From Alphaproteobacteria bacterium (lineage in GTDB: Bacteria > Pseudomonadota > Alphaproteobacteria > UBA7887), in assembly GCA_030739735.1 (NCBI GenBank), contig JASLYQ010000011.1:20566-84565 (forward strand): DNA of 64,000 bases. Reading direction: 5' to 3'. The notes below the pieces were generated by a model. The model did no database searches, had not been told where the DNA came from, and saw only the letters and a program-made list of their open reading frames with translations. Both the position numbers and the translations under genes were made by a program. Numbering within the stretch: the stretch's first letter is position 1; every line of letters starts with the position of its first letter. This document shows positions 8,651 through 17,352 of this stretch, piece by piece.

Positions 8651-9589
8651 ATGAAACATGCTCCCGCCCTTCTGCTCACGATCCTCTGTGCCGTGCCCGG
8701 CTTGGCGAGCGCGAACGAAGAGTTGACCGTTTTGCTGGATTGGTTTGTCAATCCGGACCATGCGCCGCTGATTGTCGCCCAGGAAAAGGGGTTTTTTGCC
8801 GATCAGGGCTTATCGGTGGAGTTGGTGGCACCGGCTGACCCCTCTGCACCGCCCAAGCTGGTGGCCGCCGGTCAGGCCTTTATCGCAGTGTCGTACCAAC
8901 CGCAGCTTCATATCCAGGTGGCCAAGGGCCTGCCGCTGACCCGCTTTGCTACCCTCGTCGCAACACCGCTCAATGCCCTTGTGGTGTTGGCGGGTAGCCC
9001 GATCCGCTCGATAGCCGATCTGGACGGACGAAAGGTGGGCTTTTCCGTCGGCGGCTTCGAAGACGCCCTGCTCAGCGCAATGCTCTCACAGGCGGGTCTC
9101 GGCCTCGATAGCATCACATTAATCAACGTCAACTTTTCTCTCTCGCCTTCGCTGATCTCCGGTCAGGTCGACGCAGTGATAGGCGCGTTTCGAAATTTCG
9201 AACTTAATCAGATGGATATTGCTGGCAAACCCGGGCGCGCGTTCTATGTGGAAGAGCATGGGGTGCCAGCCTATGACGAACTGATTCTGGTCGCGCGCAG
9301 GGATAGTGTGGATGATCCTAAACTGGCTGCTTTTCTGCAGGCGCTCGAAGCTGGTGTGCAATTTCTGGTAAATCACCCGGAGGAGAGTTGGGCACTGTTC
9401 ATCAAGGACCGTCCGGAGTTGGACGACGAACTCAATCGGCGGGCCTGGCGCGATACGCTTCCTCGTTTCGCGCTGCGTCCGGCGGCACTCGATAAGGGAC
9501 GATATGATCGATTTAGCCGCTTTCTTGCCGAACAAGGCCTTATCGACGAAGCCCTTCCGGCCGACGCCTATGCTGTGGCGCTCGACTGA
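8651..9589 (+). CDS. ABC transporter substrate-binding protein (ThiY-like, NMT1/THI5 domain)
   Basis: A 312-residue periplasmic protein. The start chosen is ATG 8651, because it gives a clear signal peptide (MKHAPALLLTILCAVPGLASA) with cleavage after ASA; the longer frame from 8567 adds an unlikely arginine-rich lead. The mature N-terminus (LDWFVNPDHAPL, then EKGFFADQGL, then SYQPQLHIQVAKGLPLT) is typical of ThiY, which binds N-formyl-aminopyrimidine thiamin precursors or related pyrimidines. With the ATPase and permease upstream it completes an importer. No thiamin gene or TPP riboswitch is visible nearby, so a different pyrimidine- or flavin-like ligand remains possible. Confidence 0.82.
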   Translation: MKHAPALLLTILCAVPGLASANEELTVLLDWFVNPDHAPLIVAQEKGFFADQGLSVELVAPADPSAPPKLVAAGQAFIAVSYQPQLHIQVAKGLPLTRFATLVATPLNALVVLAGSPIRSIADLDGRKVGFSVGGFEDALLSAMLSQAGLGLDSITLINVNFSLSPSLISGQVDAVIGAFRNFELNQMDIAGKPGRAFYVEEHGVPAYDELILVARRDSVDDPKLAAFLQALEAGVQFLVNHPEESWALFIKDRPELDDELNRRAWRDTLPRFALRPAALDKGRYDRFSRFLAEQGLIDEALPADAYAVALD

Positions 9590-9624
9590 GCGCGCACGAC
9601 AGTCCTAAGGTCCGGGGGCAAGGG

Positions 9625-10104
9625 GTGCGATATCGGCTCTCGCTTTTCGTGATGCTGGCGGCGGTATGGCTGCTCCTTTCGGGACATTACACGCCTCTGC
9701 TGCTGGTTTTCGGTGCCCTATCCTGCGCCTTCGTGACTTATCTGGCTCAACGATTCGATGTGGTCGACCATGAAAGCCACCCACTACACATGTGGTGGCG
9801 CCTGCCCGGCTATTGGGTTTGGTTGCTGGTCGAAATCATCAAGAGCAACATCGATGTCGGCCGCTGCATCATTCACCCGAGCTTGCCAATCGATCCCAGG
9901 CTGTTCGAGGTCGATGCCAGTCAGAAGACCGATCTTGGGCTGGTCGTATTCGCGAACTCGATCACGCTGACGCCAGGAACGATCTCAGTTGACGTGCGCA
10001 AGGACAAAATCCTGGTGCACGCGCTCAGCGCCGAAGGCGCCGAGAATCTACGTCGCGGCACCATGAACTCTAAGGTGACGGCTTTGGAGGGAAGCGACCC
10101 ATGA
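9625..10104 (+). CDS. mnhE: Na+/H+ antiporter subunit E (Mrp/Mnh type)
   Basis: A 159-residue membrane protein with two or three hydrophobic segments at the N-terminus (residues about 5-40 and 55-75), then a soluble domain containing ANSITLTPGTISVDV, the best conserved MrpE motif. MrpE is needed for assembly of the multi-subunit Mrp secondary antiporter in the inner membrane. The start is GTG at 9625 after a G-rich site (GGGGGCAAGGG). It opens the ten-gene operon, and its end overlaps mnhF by 4 bases. Confidence 0.9.
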   Translation: MRYRLSLFVMLAAVWLLLSGHYTPLLLVFGALSCAFVTYLAQRFDVVDHESHPLHMWWRLPGYWVWLLVEIIKSNIDVGRCIIHPSLPIDPRLFEVDASQKTDLGLVVFANSITLTPGTISVDVRKDKILVHALSAEGAENLRRGTMNSKVTALEGSDP

Positions 10105-10391
10105 CCGGGGCTTTCGCCGTCGCGACCATAGCGTTGCTCGTGACAATGGCGCTTGCGATCGCCCGCGCCGTCGCCGGGCCGACGGTCTTCGATCGCATCC
10201 TAGCGGCGAATGCTTTCGGCACCAAGACCGTGCTGTTGATCGCGGTGCTCGGGTTCCTCACCGGGCGGCCAGATTTCCTCGATCTCGGGCTGGTTTACGC
10301 GCTGATCAACTTCATCGGTGTCATCGCGGCAATGAAGTATTTCAAGTTCGGTGGCTTCTACGACCGCCGGCCTTGGGACGCGAAGCGATGA
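10101..10391 (+). CDS. mnhF: Na+/H+ antiporter subunit F (Mrp/Mnh type)
   Basis: A 96-residue protein with three predicted membrane helices. The loop AGPTVFDRILAANAFGTKTV matches MrpF/PhaF. It starts 4 bases inside mnhE (ATGA overlap) and overlaps mnhG by 4 bases, so the three genes are translationally linked. MrpF is a small structural subunit of the antiporter; this copy has normal family length. Confidence 0.92.
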   Translation: MTGAFAVATIALLVTMALAIARAVAGPTVFDRILAANAFGTKTVLLIAVLGFLTGRPDFLDLGLVYALINFIGVIAAMKYFKFGGFYDRRPWDAKR

Positions 10392-10720
10392 GCCTAGTCC
10401 TGGACATTCTGGGCTGGGTCTGCCTGCTCTCAGGATCGGCAATTATTCTGGTCGGCGGCATTGGCCTGTTGCGCCTGCCGGATTTCTACAGCCGTGCCCA
10501 CGCGGCCAGCATGACAGATACGCTGGGAGCGGCGCTGGTCATCGTCGGCATGATGATCGAAGCCGGCTGGTCGTTGAACCTGGGACGACTTGCCTTCATC
10601 CTCATCTTCCTACTCTTTACCAGCCCGACGGCCAGCCATGCGCTGGCGCACTCGGCCCTGGTCAGCGGCCTCAAGCCCTGGTCGAAACTCGATCCTGCCG
10701 ACAAGGCGGAAAGCGAGTGA
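10388..10720 (+). CDS. mnhG: Na+/H+ antiporter subunit G (Mrp/Mnh type)
   Basis: A 110-residue, three-helix membrane protein. The motif GGIGLLRLPDFYSRAHAAS, followed by TDTLGAALV, is diagnostic of MrpG. The start at ATG 10388 is preferred over the in-frame position 10373 because it gives the usual 4-base overlap with mnhF. Its last base overlaps the next gene's ATG at 10720. It has a structural role in the antiporter complex. Confidence 0.92.
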   Translation: MSLVLDILGWVCLLSGSAIILVGGIGLLRLPDFYSRAHAASMTDTLGAALVIVGMMIEAGWSLNLGRLAFILIFLLFTSPTASHALAHSALVSGLKPWSKLDPADKAESE

Positions 10721-11268
10721 TGGAACAGGTTGTCCACGTCGCTCTGCTTGCCCTATTGGTCGCGACGGCTCTACTGATCGTGCGCATGCGCAGTATTCTC
10801 GCCGTAGTCATGCTAAGCGGCATTTACAGCTTCGTCATGGCGATCATCTTTCTGGTGCTCGATGCCGTCGACGTCGCTTTCACGGAGGCGGCCGTCGGCG
10901 CCGGCATTACCACCGTGTTGGGTTTGATGGCTCTATCGTTGACCGAGGATCGAGAAAAAATACCTGTACACCGGCCGATCTTGCCACTCGCCGTGGTCTC
11001 GATTACGGGCGCGCTTCTACTCTATGCCGTAACGGACATGCCGGCGATCGGCGACCCCGACGCCCCGGTTCACGGCCATGTTGCCCCGCGTTACATCAAG
11101 GAGACGCCACACGCCATCGGCATTCCCAATATCGTCACCTCGGTGCTAGCGGACTATCGAGGCTATGACACCCTTGGCGAGGTCGGCGTGATCTTCACGG
11201 CCGGTGTTGGCATCATGCTGCTGCTCGGACGCCGCTCACGGCGGCGCGAAGAGGAGGGTGACAAATGA
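10720..11268 (+). CDS. Mrp antiporter subunit: MrpA C-terminal (DUF4040) plus MrpB N-terminal-like domains
   Basis: A 182-residue membrane protein. Residues about 1-70 match the DUF4040 segment found at the C-terminus of MrpA and in MbhD-type subunits (GIYSFVMAIIFLVLDAVDVAFTEA, broken here only for quotation by its last residues, then GAGITTVLGL). The second half (YRGYDTLGEVGVIFTAGVG) matches the segment that precedes MrpB. In classical operons this piece is fused to the NuoL-like domain as a large MrpA; here it is separate, as in membrane-bound hydrogenase-like and some archaeal Mrp sets. It overlaps mnhB by 4 bases. Confidence 0.85.
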   Translation: MEQVVHVALLALLVATALLIVRMRSILAVVMLSGIYSFVMAIIFLVLDAVDVAFTEAAVGAGITTVLGLMALSLTEDREKIPVHRPILPLAVVSITGALLLYAVTDMPAIGDPDAPVHGHVAPRYIKETPHAIGIPNIVTSVLADYRGYDTLGEVGVIFTAGVGIMLLLGRRSRRREEEGDK

Positions 11269-11696
11269 GAGAGCACCTGATCCTGCGCGTCATCACCAAG
11301 TTCCTCATCCCCTTTATTCTCTTGTTCGGGCTTTACGTACAATTCCATGGCGATTATGGCCCGGGCGGCGGCTTTCAGGCGGGCGTGATTATTGGCGCTG
11401 GCTGCATTCTCTATGGCCTCGTCTTCGGGCTCGAGACGTTGCGCCGGGCTATCCCGCCGGGCATCGTGCAAGGCTTGGTGGCGATCGGGCTGACTATCTA
11501 TGCCGGCACCGGATTCATCACAGTGCTGATGGGCGGGCACTTCCTCGACTACGCCCGCCTCGCCCATGACACACAACACGGCCATCATTACGGCATTCTC
11601 ATCGTCGAGCTCGGTGTCGGCATCACCGTTAGTGCCGTCATGCTGACTATCTTTTATGGGTTCGCCGGACGCGGCGAAGAAAACGCAGGCGGCTGA
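11265..11696 (+). CDS. mnhB: Na+/H+ antiporter subunit B (Mrp/Mnh type)
   Basis: A 143-residue protein with four hydrophobic segments. The motifs FGLYVQFHGDYGPGGGFQAG and GHHYGILIVELGVGITV are characteristic of the MnhB domain. It starts within the end of the DUF4040 gene (4-base overlap), and its stop overlaps the ATG of mnhC by one base. It is part of the membrane antiporter core. Confidence 0.93.
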   Translation: MREHLILRVITKFLIPFILLFGLYVQFHGDYGPGGGFQAGVIIGAGCILYGLVFGLETLRRAIPPGIVQGLVAIGLTIYAGTGFITVLMGGHFLDYARLAHDTQHGHHYGILIVELGVGITVSAVMLTIFYGFAGRGEENAGG

Positions 11697-12061
11697 TGGA
11701 AATCTTCAGTCGCTACGCCTATTGGGTCGTTGTGTTGGTGATGATGATCGGCTTCTACATCGTCATCGATCGCGGCAATCTGGTAAAGAAGCTGATCGGG
11801 CTCAACATCTTCCAAACCGCCGTATTTCTGCTTTACATCTCGGCCGGAAAGATCTTCGGCGGTACCGCCCCGATCATCGACGATGACGCCGAGCTCTATT
11901 CTAATCCCCTGCCGCACGTTCTAATTCTTACCGCCATCGTGGTTGGCGTGGCAACCTTGGCGCTCGGCCTGGCCTTAGTGGTGCGCATCAAGGAGGCCTA
12001 CGGCACAGTAGAAGAAGACGAAATTCAGGCGATCGAAAATCGCGAGGAGAATAGCGCGTGA
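11696..12061 (+). CDS. mnhC: Na+/H+ antiporter subunit C (NuoK-like)
   Basis: A 121-residue homologue of respiratory complex I subunit NuoK with three membrane helices. The segment LIGLNIFQTAVFLLYIS carries the conserved small-residue/helix pattern, and NPLPHVLILTAIVVGVA is the MrpC signature. The C-terminal tail is acidic. Its TGA overlaps the GTG start of the next gene. NuoK-like subunits supply buried acidic residues for cation or proton movement. Confidence 0.93.
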   Translation: MEIFSRYAYWVVVLVMMIGFYIVIDRGNLVKKLIGLNIFQTAVFLLYISAGKIFGGTAPIIDDDAELYSNPLPHVLILTAIVVGVATLALGLALVVRIKEAYGTVEEDEIQAIENREENSA

Positions 12062-13536
12062 TCGCCGCTAACCTGGCAGCGCTGCAGGTTGCGGTGCCGC
12101 TGATCGGTGCGCCTTTGTGCACGCTGGTCGGCCGTGGTGCCCGGGCCTGGGCGCTTAGCCTGATCATCACCTGGGCGGCCTTCGCCATGGCTATCGGCCT
12201 CATGGTGCAAGTCGCGTCGGACGGGTCCATCAGCTACATGATGGGCGACTGGCCGGCGCCGTGGGGCATCGAATATCGCGTCGATATCTTCAACGCGTTC
12301 GTGTTACTGTTGGTCACGGGCGTGGCGTCTGCCGTCATGCCTTTCGCCTATCACAGCGTCAAGGCAGAGATTAGCGCTGACAAGCACCGCCTATTCTACA
12401 CCGCCTATCTGCTGACCTTCGCCGGCCTCTTGGGCATGACGATTACCGGCGATGCCTTCAACGCCTTCGTGTTCATGGAGATCTCGTCGCTCTCGAGCTA
12501 TGTACTGATTAGCCTTGGTCGCGACCGGCGCGCCCTGTTCGCGAGCTATCAATATCTTGTGCTTGGCACCATCGGTGCAACATTTTTTGTTATCGCCATC
12601 GGCCTGCTCTATATCGCCACTGGCACGCTTAACATGGCGGATCTGGCCGAGCGCTTGCCAGCGCTCTCGAGTAACACGGTGGTGATCGCCGCCTATGCCT
12701 TCCTGATCGTCGGCCTGAGCCTCAAGCTGGCCCTGTTCCCGCTGCATCTCTGGCTACCGAATGCGTACACCTTCGCACCATCTGTGGTTTCCGCTCTGCT
12801 TGCCGGAACAGCGACCAAGGTAGGTGTGTATCTGTTGCTGCGCTTCATGTTTGGGGTGTTTGGCGTCGATTTTTCAATCGGTGAACATCCCGTAGCCGGA
12901 CTGCTAATGCCGCTTGCCATGGTGGCTGCCGTCTCATGCTCTCTGGTTGCTATCACCCAGGTGAATGTTAAGCGCTTGCTGGCCTATTCGTCGCTAGCGC
13001 AAATCGGCTACATCGTGCTCGGCATCAGCTTGGCTAACGAGACCGGGCTCACCGGCGCGGTGGTCCATCTGTTCAACCACGCCCTGATGAAGGGTGCCAT
13101 GTTCATCGCGCTGGGCTGCATAATGCTGCGCGTCGGCGGTACCGACTTTGAGCACATCAAGGGCCTCGGCAAGCGCATGCCCTTGACCATGGTAGCTTTC
13201 GTGCTGGCCGGTCTGAGCCTGATTGGCATACCTGGCACGGTCGGCTTCGTTAGCAAGTGGTATCTGGTTCTAGCGGCGCTGGAGCGCGACCTCTGGCCGA
13301 TCGCGGTGATCATCATGATCACCTCACTAATGGCCGCGGTCTATATCTGGCGGGTGCTCGAGGCAGCCTACTTTGGGGAACCCGATACGAGCATCGAAAT
13401 CAAAGAGGCCCCGTGGCCCATGGTCAGCGCAGCCTGGGTGCTGGCGGCGGCCTGTGTGCTCTTCGGTTTGGCCACGGATCTTACCGTCGGCACGGCCAAC
13501 GAGGCCGCCAGGATGATGCTGGGGGCGGGTTCATGA
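12058..13536 (+). CDS. mnhD: Na+/H+ antiporter subunit D, first copy (NuoN/NuoM-like channel)
   Basis: A 492-residue protein with about 14 membrane helices and a proton_antipo_M domain. Visible motifs include GDAFNAFVFMEISSLSSYVL (helix with channel Glu), LFPLHLWLPNAYTFAPS and VKRLLAYSSLAQIGYIV, all standard in MrpD. The start is GTG at 12058, overlapping the stop of mnhC by 4 bases; no better ATG lies nearby. It is one of three D-type subunits in this operon, each able to form a proton or cation half-channel. Confidence 0.93.
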   Translation: MIAANLAALQVAVPLIGAPLCTLVGRGARAWALSLIITWAAFAMAIGLMVQVASDGSISYMMGDWPAPWGIEYRVDIFNAFVLLLVTGVASAVMPFAYHSVKAEISADKHRLFYTAYLLTFAGLLGMTITGDAFNAFVFMEISSLSSYVLISLGRDRRALFASYQYLVLGTIGATFFVIAIGLLYIATGTLNMADLAERLPALSSNTVVIAAYAFLIVGLSLKLALFPLHLWLPNAYTFAPSVVSALLAGTATKVGVYLLLRFMFGVFGVDFSIGEHPVAGLLMPLAMVAAVSCSLVAITQVNVKRLLAYSSLAQIGYIVLGISLANETGLTGAVVHLFNHALMKGAMFIALGCIMLRVGGTDFEHIKGLGKRMPLTMVAFVLAGLSLIGIPGTVGFVSKWYLVLAALERDLWPIAVIIMITSLMAAVYIWRVLEAAYFGEPDTSIEIKEAPWPMVSAAWVLAAACVLFGLATDLTVGTANEAARMMLGAGS

Positions 13537-14993
13537 GCGGCTCCTTCGTGGTCGGCTTGGCGCCACTGTGGCCGCTCGTCGGCGCAGTGATGATCTGGCT
13601 CTCCGGCTCGCTGCCCAATGTACGCGAAGGTGTGACCCTGGTGACGGCGGTAGTGCTGCTGTTGCTGGTCGCCTCGCTGGCACCGGCGGTGATGGCGGGG
13701 GAGCGACCGGCAGCCGAGCTTTTTGAAGTTCTGCCCGGCGTTCGGCTGGCCTTCGAGGTCGAGCCGCTCGGCATGCTATTCGCGTTGATCGCCTCGTTTC
13801 TCTGGCTACCAAACTCGCTTTACGCAATCGGCTACATGCGGGCGCATCACGAGCAGAACCAGACCCGTTTCTATGTCTGCTTCGCCATCGCCCTGTCCAG
13901 TGCGGTCGGTGTCGCCTTCGCCGCAAATCTGTTCACGCTGTTCTTGTTCTACGAGCTACTCACCATCTCGACATATCCGCTCGTCACACACGCAGGAACG
14001 GACAAGGCGCGGCGCTCGGGTCGAGTCTATCTCGGCGTCTTGATCGGCACCTCGATCGCTTTCCAGTTACTCGCCATCATGATCACATGGGCGGTAGCCG
14101 GGACCATGGAGTTCACGGTCGGCGGCATTCTCGCCGGCAATGCAGAACCCGCGACCATCGGCATCTTGTTCGCGCTATACATGTTTGGCGTCGGCAAGGC
14201 TGCAACCATGCCCTTCCATCGCTGGCTGCCCGCCGCCATGGTAGCACCGACACCGGTCAGCGCCCTGCTGCATGCGGTCGCCGTGGTCAAAGCGGGTGTT
14301 TTTACGGTGCTCAAGATCGTCATCTACGTGTTTGGCCTTGACCTGATGACAGGCGCGCACCCCGGCCAATGGCTGACCTGGCTTGCCGCTTTCACGCTGC
14401 TGACTGCCTCGCTGGTGGCCATGACAAAGAATAATCTCAAGGCACGGCTAGCCTATTCCACGATCAGCCAGCTCGCCTATATCGTGCTTGCGGCGGCGCT
14501 GGCGACGCCGGCGGCTATCGTCGGCGGCGGCATGCACATGTTGATGCACGCCTTCGGTAAGATCACGCTGTTCTTTTGTGCCGGCGCCATCATCATCACA
14601 GCACACAAGGAAGACATCTCCGACATGCGTGGACTGGGCCGTGCCATGCCGGTGACGCTTTTCGCCTTCTTCATCGGCGCCCTCAGCGTCATCGGCCTAC
14701 CGCCTTTCGGCGGCGCCTGGAGTAAGTGGTACATCGCGCTCGGCGCGGTAGAGGCCGAGCAACTGATCTTCGTCGTCGTACTGATGGTCTCGAGCCTGTT
14801 GAACGTGGCCTATTTCATACCTGTCGTGGTGCGCGGCTTCTTCCCCGGTGAGCGCCCGACGACCTTTGATAACGGCGTAAAGGAAGCGCCGCTCGCCTGT
14901 CTCGTGCCGATCGTCTTTACCGCCGCCATGTGCCTGGTCCTGTTCGTTTTCCCGGACCCGGCCTATCGCTTGCTCTCACAACTTGTGCCCTGA
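13533..14993 (+). CDS. Na+/H+ antiporter D/A-type channel subunit, second copy
   Basis: A 486-residue proton_antipo_M protein. ATG 13533 overlaps the previous stop by 4 bases; a longer open frame from 13257 runs through the upstream gene and is rejected. Motifs: ANLFTLFLFYELLTISTYPL, PFHRWLPAAMVAPTPVSALL, then KARLAYSTISQLAYIVL. The sequence VAPTPVSALLHAVAVVKAG resembles the NuoL/MrpA helix with its conserved Lys and His, so this copy may supply the MrpA channel function, since no full-length MrpA exists here. That assignment is inference. Confidence 0.9.
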   Translation: MSGSFVVGLAPLWPLVGAVMIWLSGSLPNVREGVTLVTAVVLLLLVASLAPAVMAGERPAAELFEVLPGVRLAFEVEPLGMLFALIASFLWLPNSLYAIGYMRAHHEQNQTRFYVCFAIALSSAVGVAFAANLFTLFLFYELLTISTYPLVTHAGTDKARRSGRVYLGVLIGTSIAFQLLAIMITWAVAGTMEFTVGGILAGNAEPATIGILFALYMFGVGKAATMPFHRWLPAAMVAPTPVSALLHAVAVVKAGVFTVLKIVIYVFGLDLMTGAHPGQWLTWLAAFTLLTASLVAMTKNNLKARLAYSTISQLAYIVLAAALATPAAIVGGGMHMLMHAFGKITLFFCAGAIIITAHKEDISDMRGLGRAMPVTLFAFFIGALSVIGLPPFGGAWSKWYIALGAVEAEQLIFVVVLMVSSLLNVAYFIPVVVRGFFPGERPTTFDNGVKEAPLACLVPIVFTAAMCLVLFVFPDPAYRLLSQLVP

Positions 14994-15005
14994 GCGAGGA
15001 CCGTG

Positions 15006-15281
15006 ATGACACCGCCGCCGCACGAAAAGAGATACTGGTTGGACGATCTCGGCAATGTACGCAAGGTGTTGTGGGCGCTCTACATCACCTGCGCCGTGCT
15101 GGCCACCCTCGATCTGTTTTACGATAGGCATTCCGAGTTCGCCTTCGAAGGCTGGTTCGGTTTCTTCGGCGTCTACGGTTTCGTCTGTTGCGTGCTGCTA
15201 GTGCTGGCAGCAAAAGAATTACGCAAGCTGATTTCGCGACCCAAGAACTATTACGACGCGGAGGACGGGGATGACGCATAG
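15006..15281 (+). CDS. Small membrane protein of the Mrp operon
   Basis: A 91-residue protein with two hydrophobic segments (residues about 21-38 and 50-70) and charged ends (KRYWLDDLGNVRKV at the N-terminus, DAEDGDDA at the C-terminus). It is not one of the seven canonical Mrp subunits. It sits 12 bases after the second channel subunit and overlaps the third by 11 bases, so it is almost certainly co-translated with them. A GTG at 15003 directly precedes the ATG. A role as accessory subunit of the antiporter is inferred from position only. Confidence 0.75.
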   Translation: MTPPPHEKRYWLDDLGNVRKVLWALYITCAVLATLDLFYDRHSEFAFEGWFGFFGVYGFVCCVLLVLAAKELRKLISRPKNYYDAEDGDDA

Positions 15282-16971
15282 CCTGGCCGCCTTTCCGCCC
15301 TTCCTGATCTTTTTTGTTGGCGCCCTGCTGATCCCCTTCTTACACGAGCGCTTCCGCCCCGCCTGGTCGCTGTTCGTGCCGCTGACCGGGCTGATCAATC
15401 TGATGGGCATCGAGCACGGCGTCTACTGGCAGACGGGGATCCTGGATTACACACTCACCCTCGGGCGTGTGGACGGACTATCGTTTTTCTTCGCCCTGCT
15501 CTTTCACATCGCCACGGTGTTGGCGAGCATCTTCGCCCTGCACGTCCGCGATCCCATCCAGCAGGTCTGCGCCCTACTCTATTCCGGTGCTGCGCTCGGG
15601 GCGGTGATGGCGGGAGATCTGCTAACGTTGTTCATCTTTTGGGAGATCATGGCGGTCTCCTCGGGCTTTCTGATCTGGGCCCGGCGCACGCCGCGCGCCG
15701 AGAGCGCCGGTCAGCGCTATCTCATCACCCAGGTTCTCTCCGGCGTGATCCTGCTGGCGGGCTCTATTGTTTATTTCGGCGAGACTGGGAGTCTCGCCTT
15801 CGAAGCGCTATCACTGGAGACCCTCGGCGCTAAGATGATTCTGCTTGCCTTCGGCATTAAATGCGCCTGGCCCTTCCTGCACAATTGGCTCACCGACGCC
15901 TATCCGGAAGCAACACCAACCGGCACCGTTTTCCTGAGCGCCTTCACCACCAAGGTCGCGGTTTACGCCCTTGTTCGCTCCTTCCCGGGCACCGAGATGC
16001 TGATTTGGGTGGGTACGGCAATGGCGATGTTCCCGATCTTCTTCGCCGTTATCGAGAACGATCTGCGCCGCGTGCTCTCCTACAGCCTGATCAACCAGGT
16101 CGGCTTCATGGTGGTGGGCATCGGACTAGGCACCGAGCTTGCGCTGAACGGCGCTGTCAGTCACGCCTTTAACGACGTGGTCTTCAAAGGCCTGTTGTTC
16201 ATGAGCATGGGTGCCGTATTGCATATGACAGGACGCATCGATGGCACGGACCTCGGCGGTCTCTACAAGAGCATGCCCTGGACCACGACCTTTTGCATCG
16301 TCGGCGCCGCTTCGATATCGGCCTTCCCGTTGTTCTCTGGCTTCGTTTCAAAGTCGATGGTGATGGCGGCAGCCGCGCAAGAAGGCTACGTCGTGGTCTT
16401 CCTGCTACTGCTATTCGCCTCGGCCGGTGTCTTCCATCATGCCGGTATTAAGATTCCGTTTTTCGCCTTCTTCGCCCACGACTCCGGTCTGCGCCCAAGC
16501 GAAGCGCCACGCAACATGTTAGTGGCGATGGGCTTGGCCGCCTTCATTTGCGTTTTCAATGGCGTCTATCCGTGGATCCTGTACGACCTCCTGCCATGGC
16601 AGGTGGATTACCAACCCTATACGCTGACCCATATAATTACCCAGACACAGTTGCTGTTTTTCTCGGCACTTGCATTCACCCTGCTAATGATCGCCGACCT
16701 CTATCCGCCGGAGCTAAAGCTGGTGAACCTGGATGCGGATTGGTTTATCCGTCGCCTAGGCAAAGCATTGATTCTAGGCGTCGGCGGCTCGGTGATGCTG
16801 GCTTGGTCGAACCTGGTGTCTGTGCTACGAGCCGGCGCGGGCGGTGTCGGCGGCTACCTCTGGCACAGCCACGGCCCGCGCGGCATTTTTTCGCGTACCT
16901 GGCCGACCGGCGCTACGGTCATGTGGATTGGTGTCCTTCTCGTAGTATACCTGCTGATCAACTACGTATAA
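15271..16971 (+). CDS. Na+/H+ antiporter D-type channel subunit, third and largest copy
   Basis: A 566-residue proton_antipo_M protein, about 70 residues longer than the other two. Core motifs: GDLLTLFIFWEIMAVSSGFL, KCAWPFLHNWLTDAYPEATP, RVLSYSLINQVGFMVVG. The C-terminal extension (residues about 470-566) adds at least two more membrane helices and a loop rich in Gly, His and Arg. It ends the operon, and no gene follows on this strand. The TP..T..FLSAFTTKVAVYALVR helix is NuoM-like. The exact ion pathway cannot be assigned from sequence. Confidence 0.9.
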   Translation: MTHSLAAFPPFLIFFVGALLIPFLHERFRPAWSLFVPLTGLINLMGIEHGVYWQTGILDYTLTLGRVDGLSFFFALLFHIATVLASIFALHVRDPIQQVCALLYSGAALGAVMAGDLLTLFIFWEIMAVSSGFLIWARRTPRAESAGQRYLITQVLSGVILLAGSIVYFGETGSLAFEALSLETLGAKMILLAFGIKCAWPFLHNWLTDAYPEATPTGTVFLSAFTTKVAVYALVRSFPGTEMLIWVGTAMAMFPIFFAVIENDLRRVLSYSLINQVGFMVVGIGLGTELALNGAVSHAFNDVVFKGLLFMSMGAVLHMTGRIDGTDLGGLYKSMPWTTTFCIVGAASISAFPLFSGFVSKSMVMAAAAQEGYVVVFLLLLFASAGVFHHAGIKIPFFAFFAHDSGLRPSEAPRNMLVAMGLAAFICVFNGVYPWILYDLLPWQVDYQPYTLTHIITQTQLLFFSALAFTLLMIADLYPPELKLVNLDADWFIRRLGKALILGVGGSVMLAWSNLVSVLRAGAGGVGGYLWHSHGPRGIFSRTWPTGATVMWIGVLLVVYLLINYV

Positions 16972-17022
16972 TCATGTTGCCTTGAGCAGCGGCGCCGGCT
17001 TCCTAGAGGTCACATTCAGTGA

Positions 17023-17352
17023 TTAGTTGGCGCTACCTGGGCGAACTATATAGCGGCCGTCTCGGATGCCATCGAACATAGCGCTCGCCTCCGGATGAGC
17101 GATAGGCTCACCGGTCTCATCTGGCAGCAGATTCTGCTCTGAAACGTAAGCGATGTAGCTCGTGTCCTCGTTTTCGGCGAGCAGGTGATAATAGGGTTGG
17201 TCCTTGCGCGGACGGGCTTCGCGCGGGATCGCCTGATACCATTCCTCGGTATTCGCGAATTCCGGATCAACATCGAAGATTACCCCACGAAACGGGTAGA
17301 TCCGGTGCTTGACGATAGCGCCGATCTGAAACTTCGCCTGTCTAACTTCCAT
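17023..17352 (-). CDS. hspQ: Heat shock protein HspQ
   Basis: A 109-residue cytoplasmic protein. The start MEVRQAKFQIGAIVKHR at 17352 matches the family; the longer frame from 17415 adds residues not seen in homologues. Typical HspQ/YccV segments follow: YPFRGVIFDVDPEF, then QPYYHLLAEN and AYVSEQNLLPDE. In enterobacteria HspQ is a hemimethylated-DNA-binding, Lon-specificity-enhancing factor. It is a single-gene unit convergent with the antiporter operon; the C-terminus is slightly extended beyond the conserved domain. Confidence 0.9.
   Translation of the reverse strand: MEVRQAKFQIGAIVKHRIYPFRGVIFDVDPEFANTEEWYQAIPREARPRKDQPYYHLLAENEDTSYIAYVSEQNLLPDETGEPIAHPEASAMFDGIRDGRYIVRPGSAN

Noticed and set aside
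10351..11268. 305-residue plus-strand frame across mnhF, mnhG and the DUF4040 gene
   Set aside because: Its first part is out of frame with mnhF and mnhG; only the part from 10720 is the real gene.
13257..13532. N-terminal extension of the second D-type subunit
   Set aside because: It overlaps the previous gene, has no membrane pattern and lacks a ribosome site; the ATG at 13533 gives the usual 4-base overlap.
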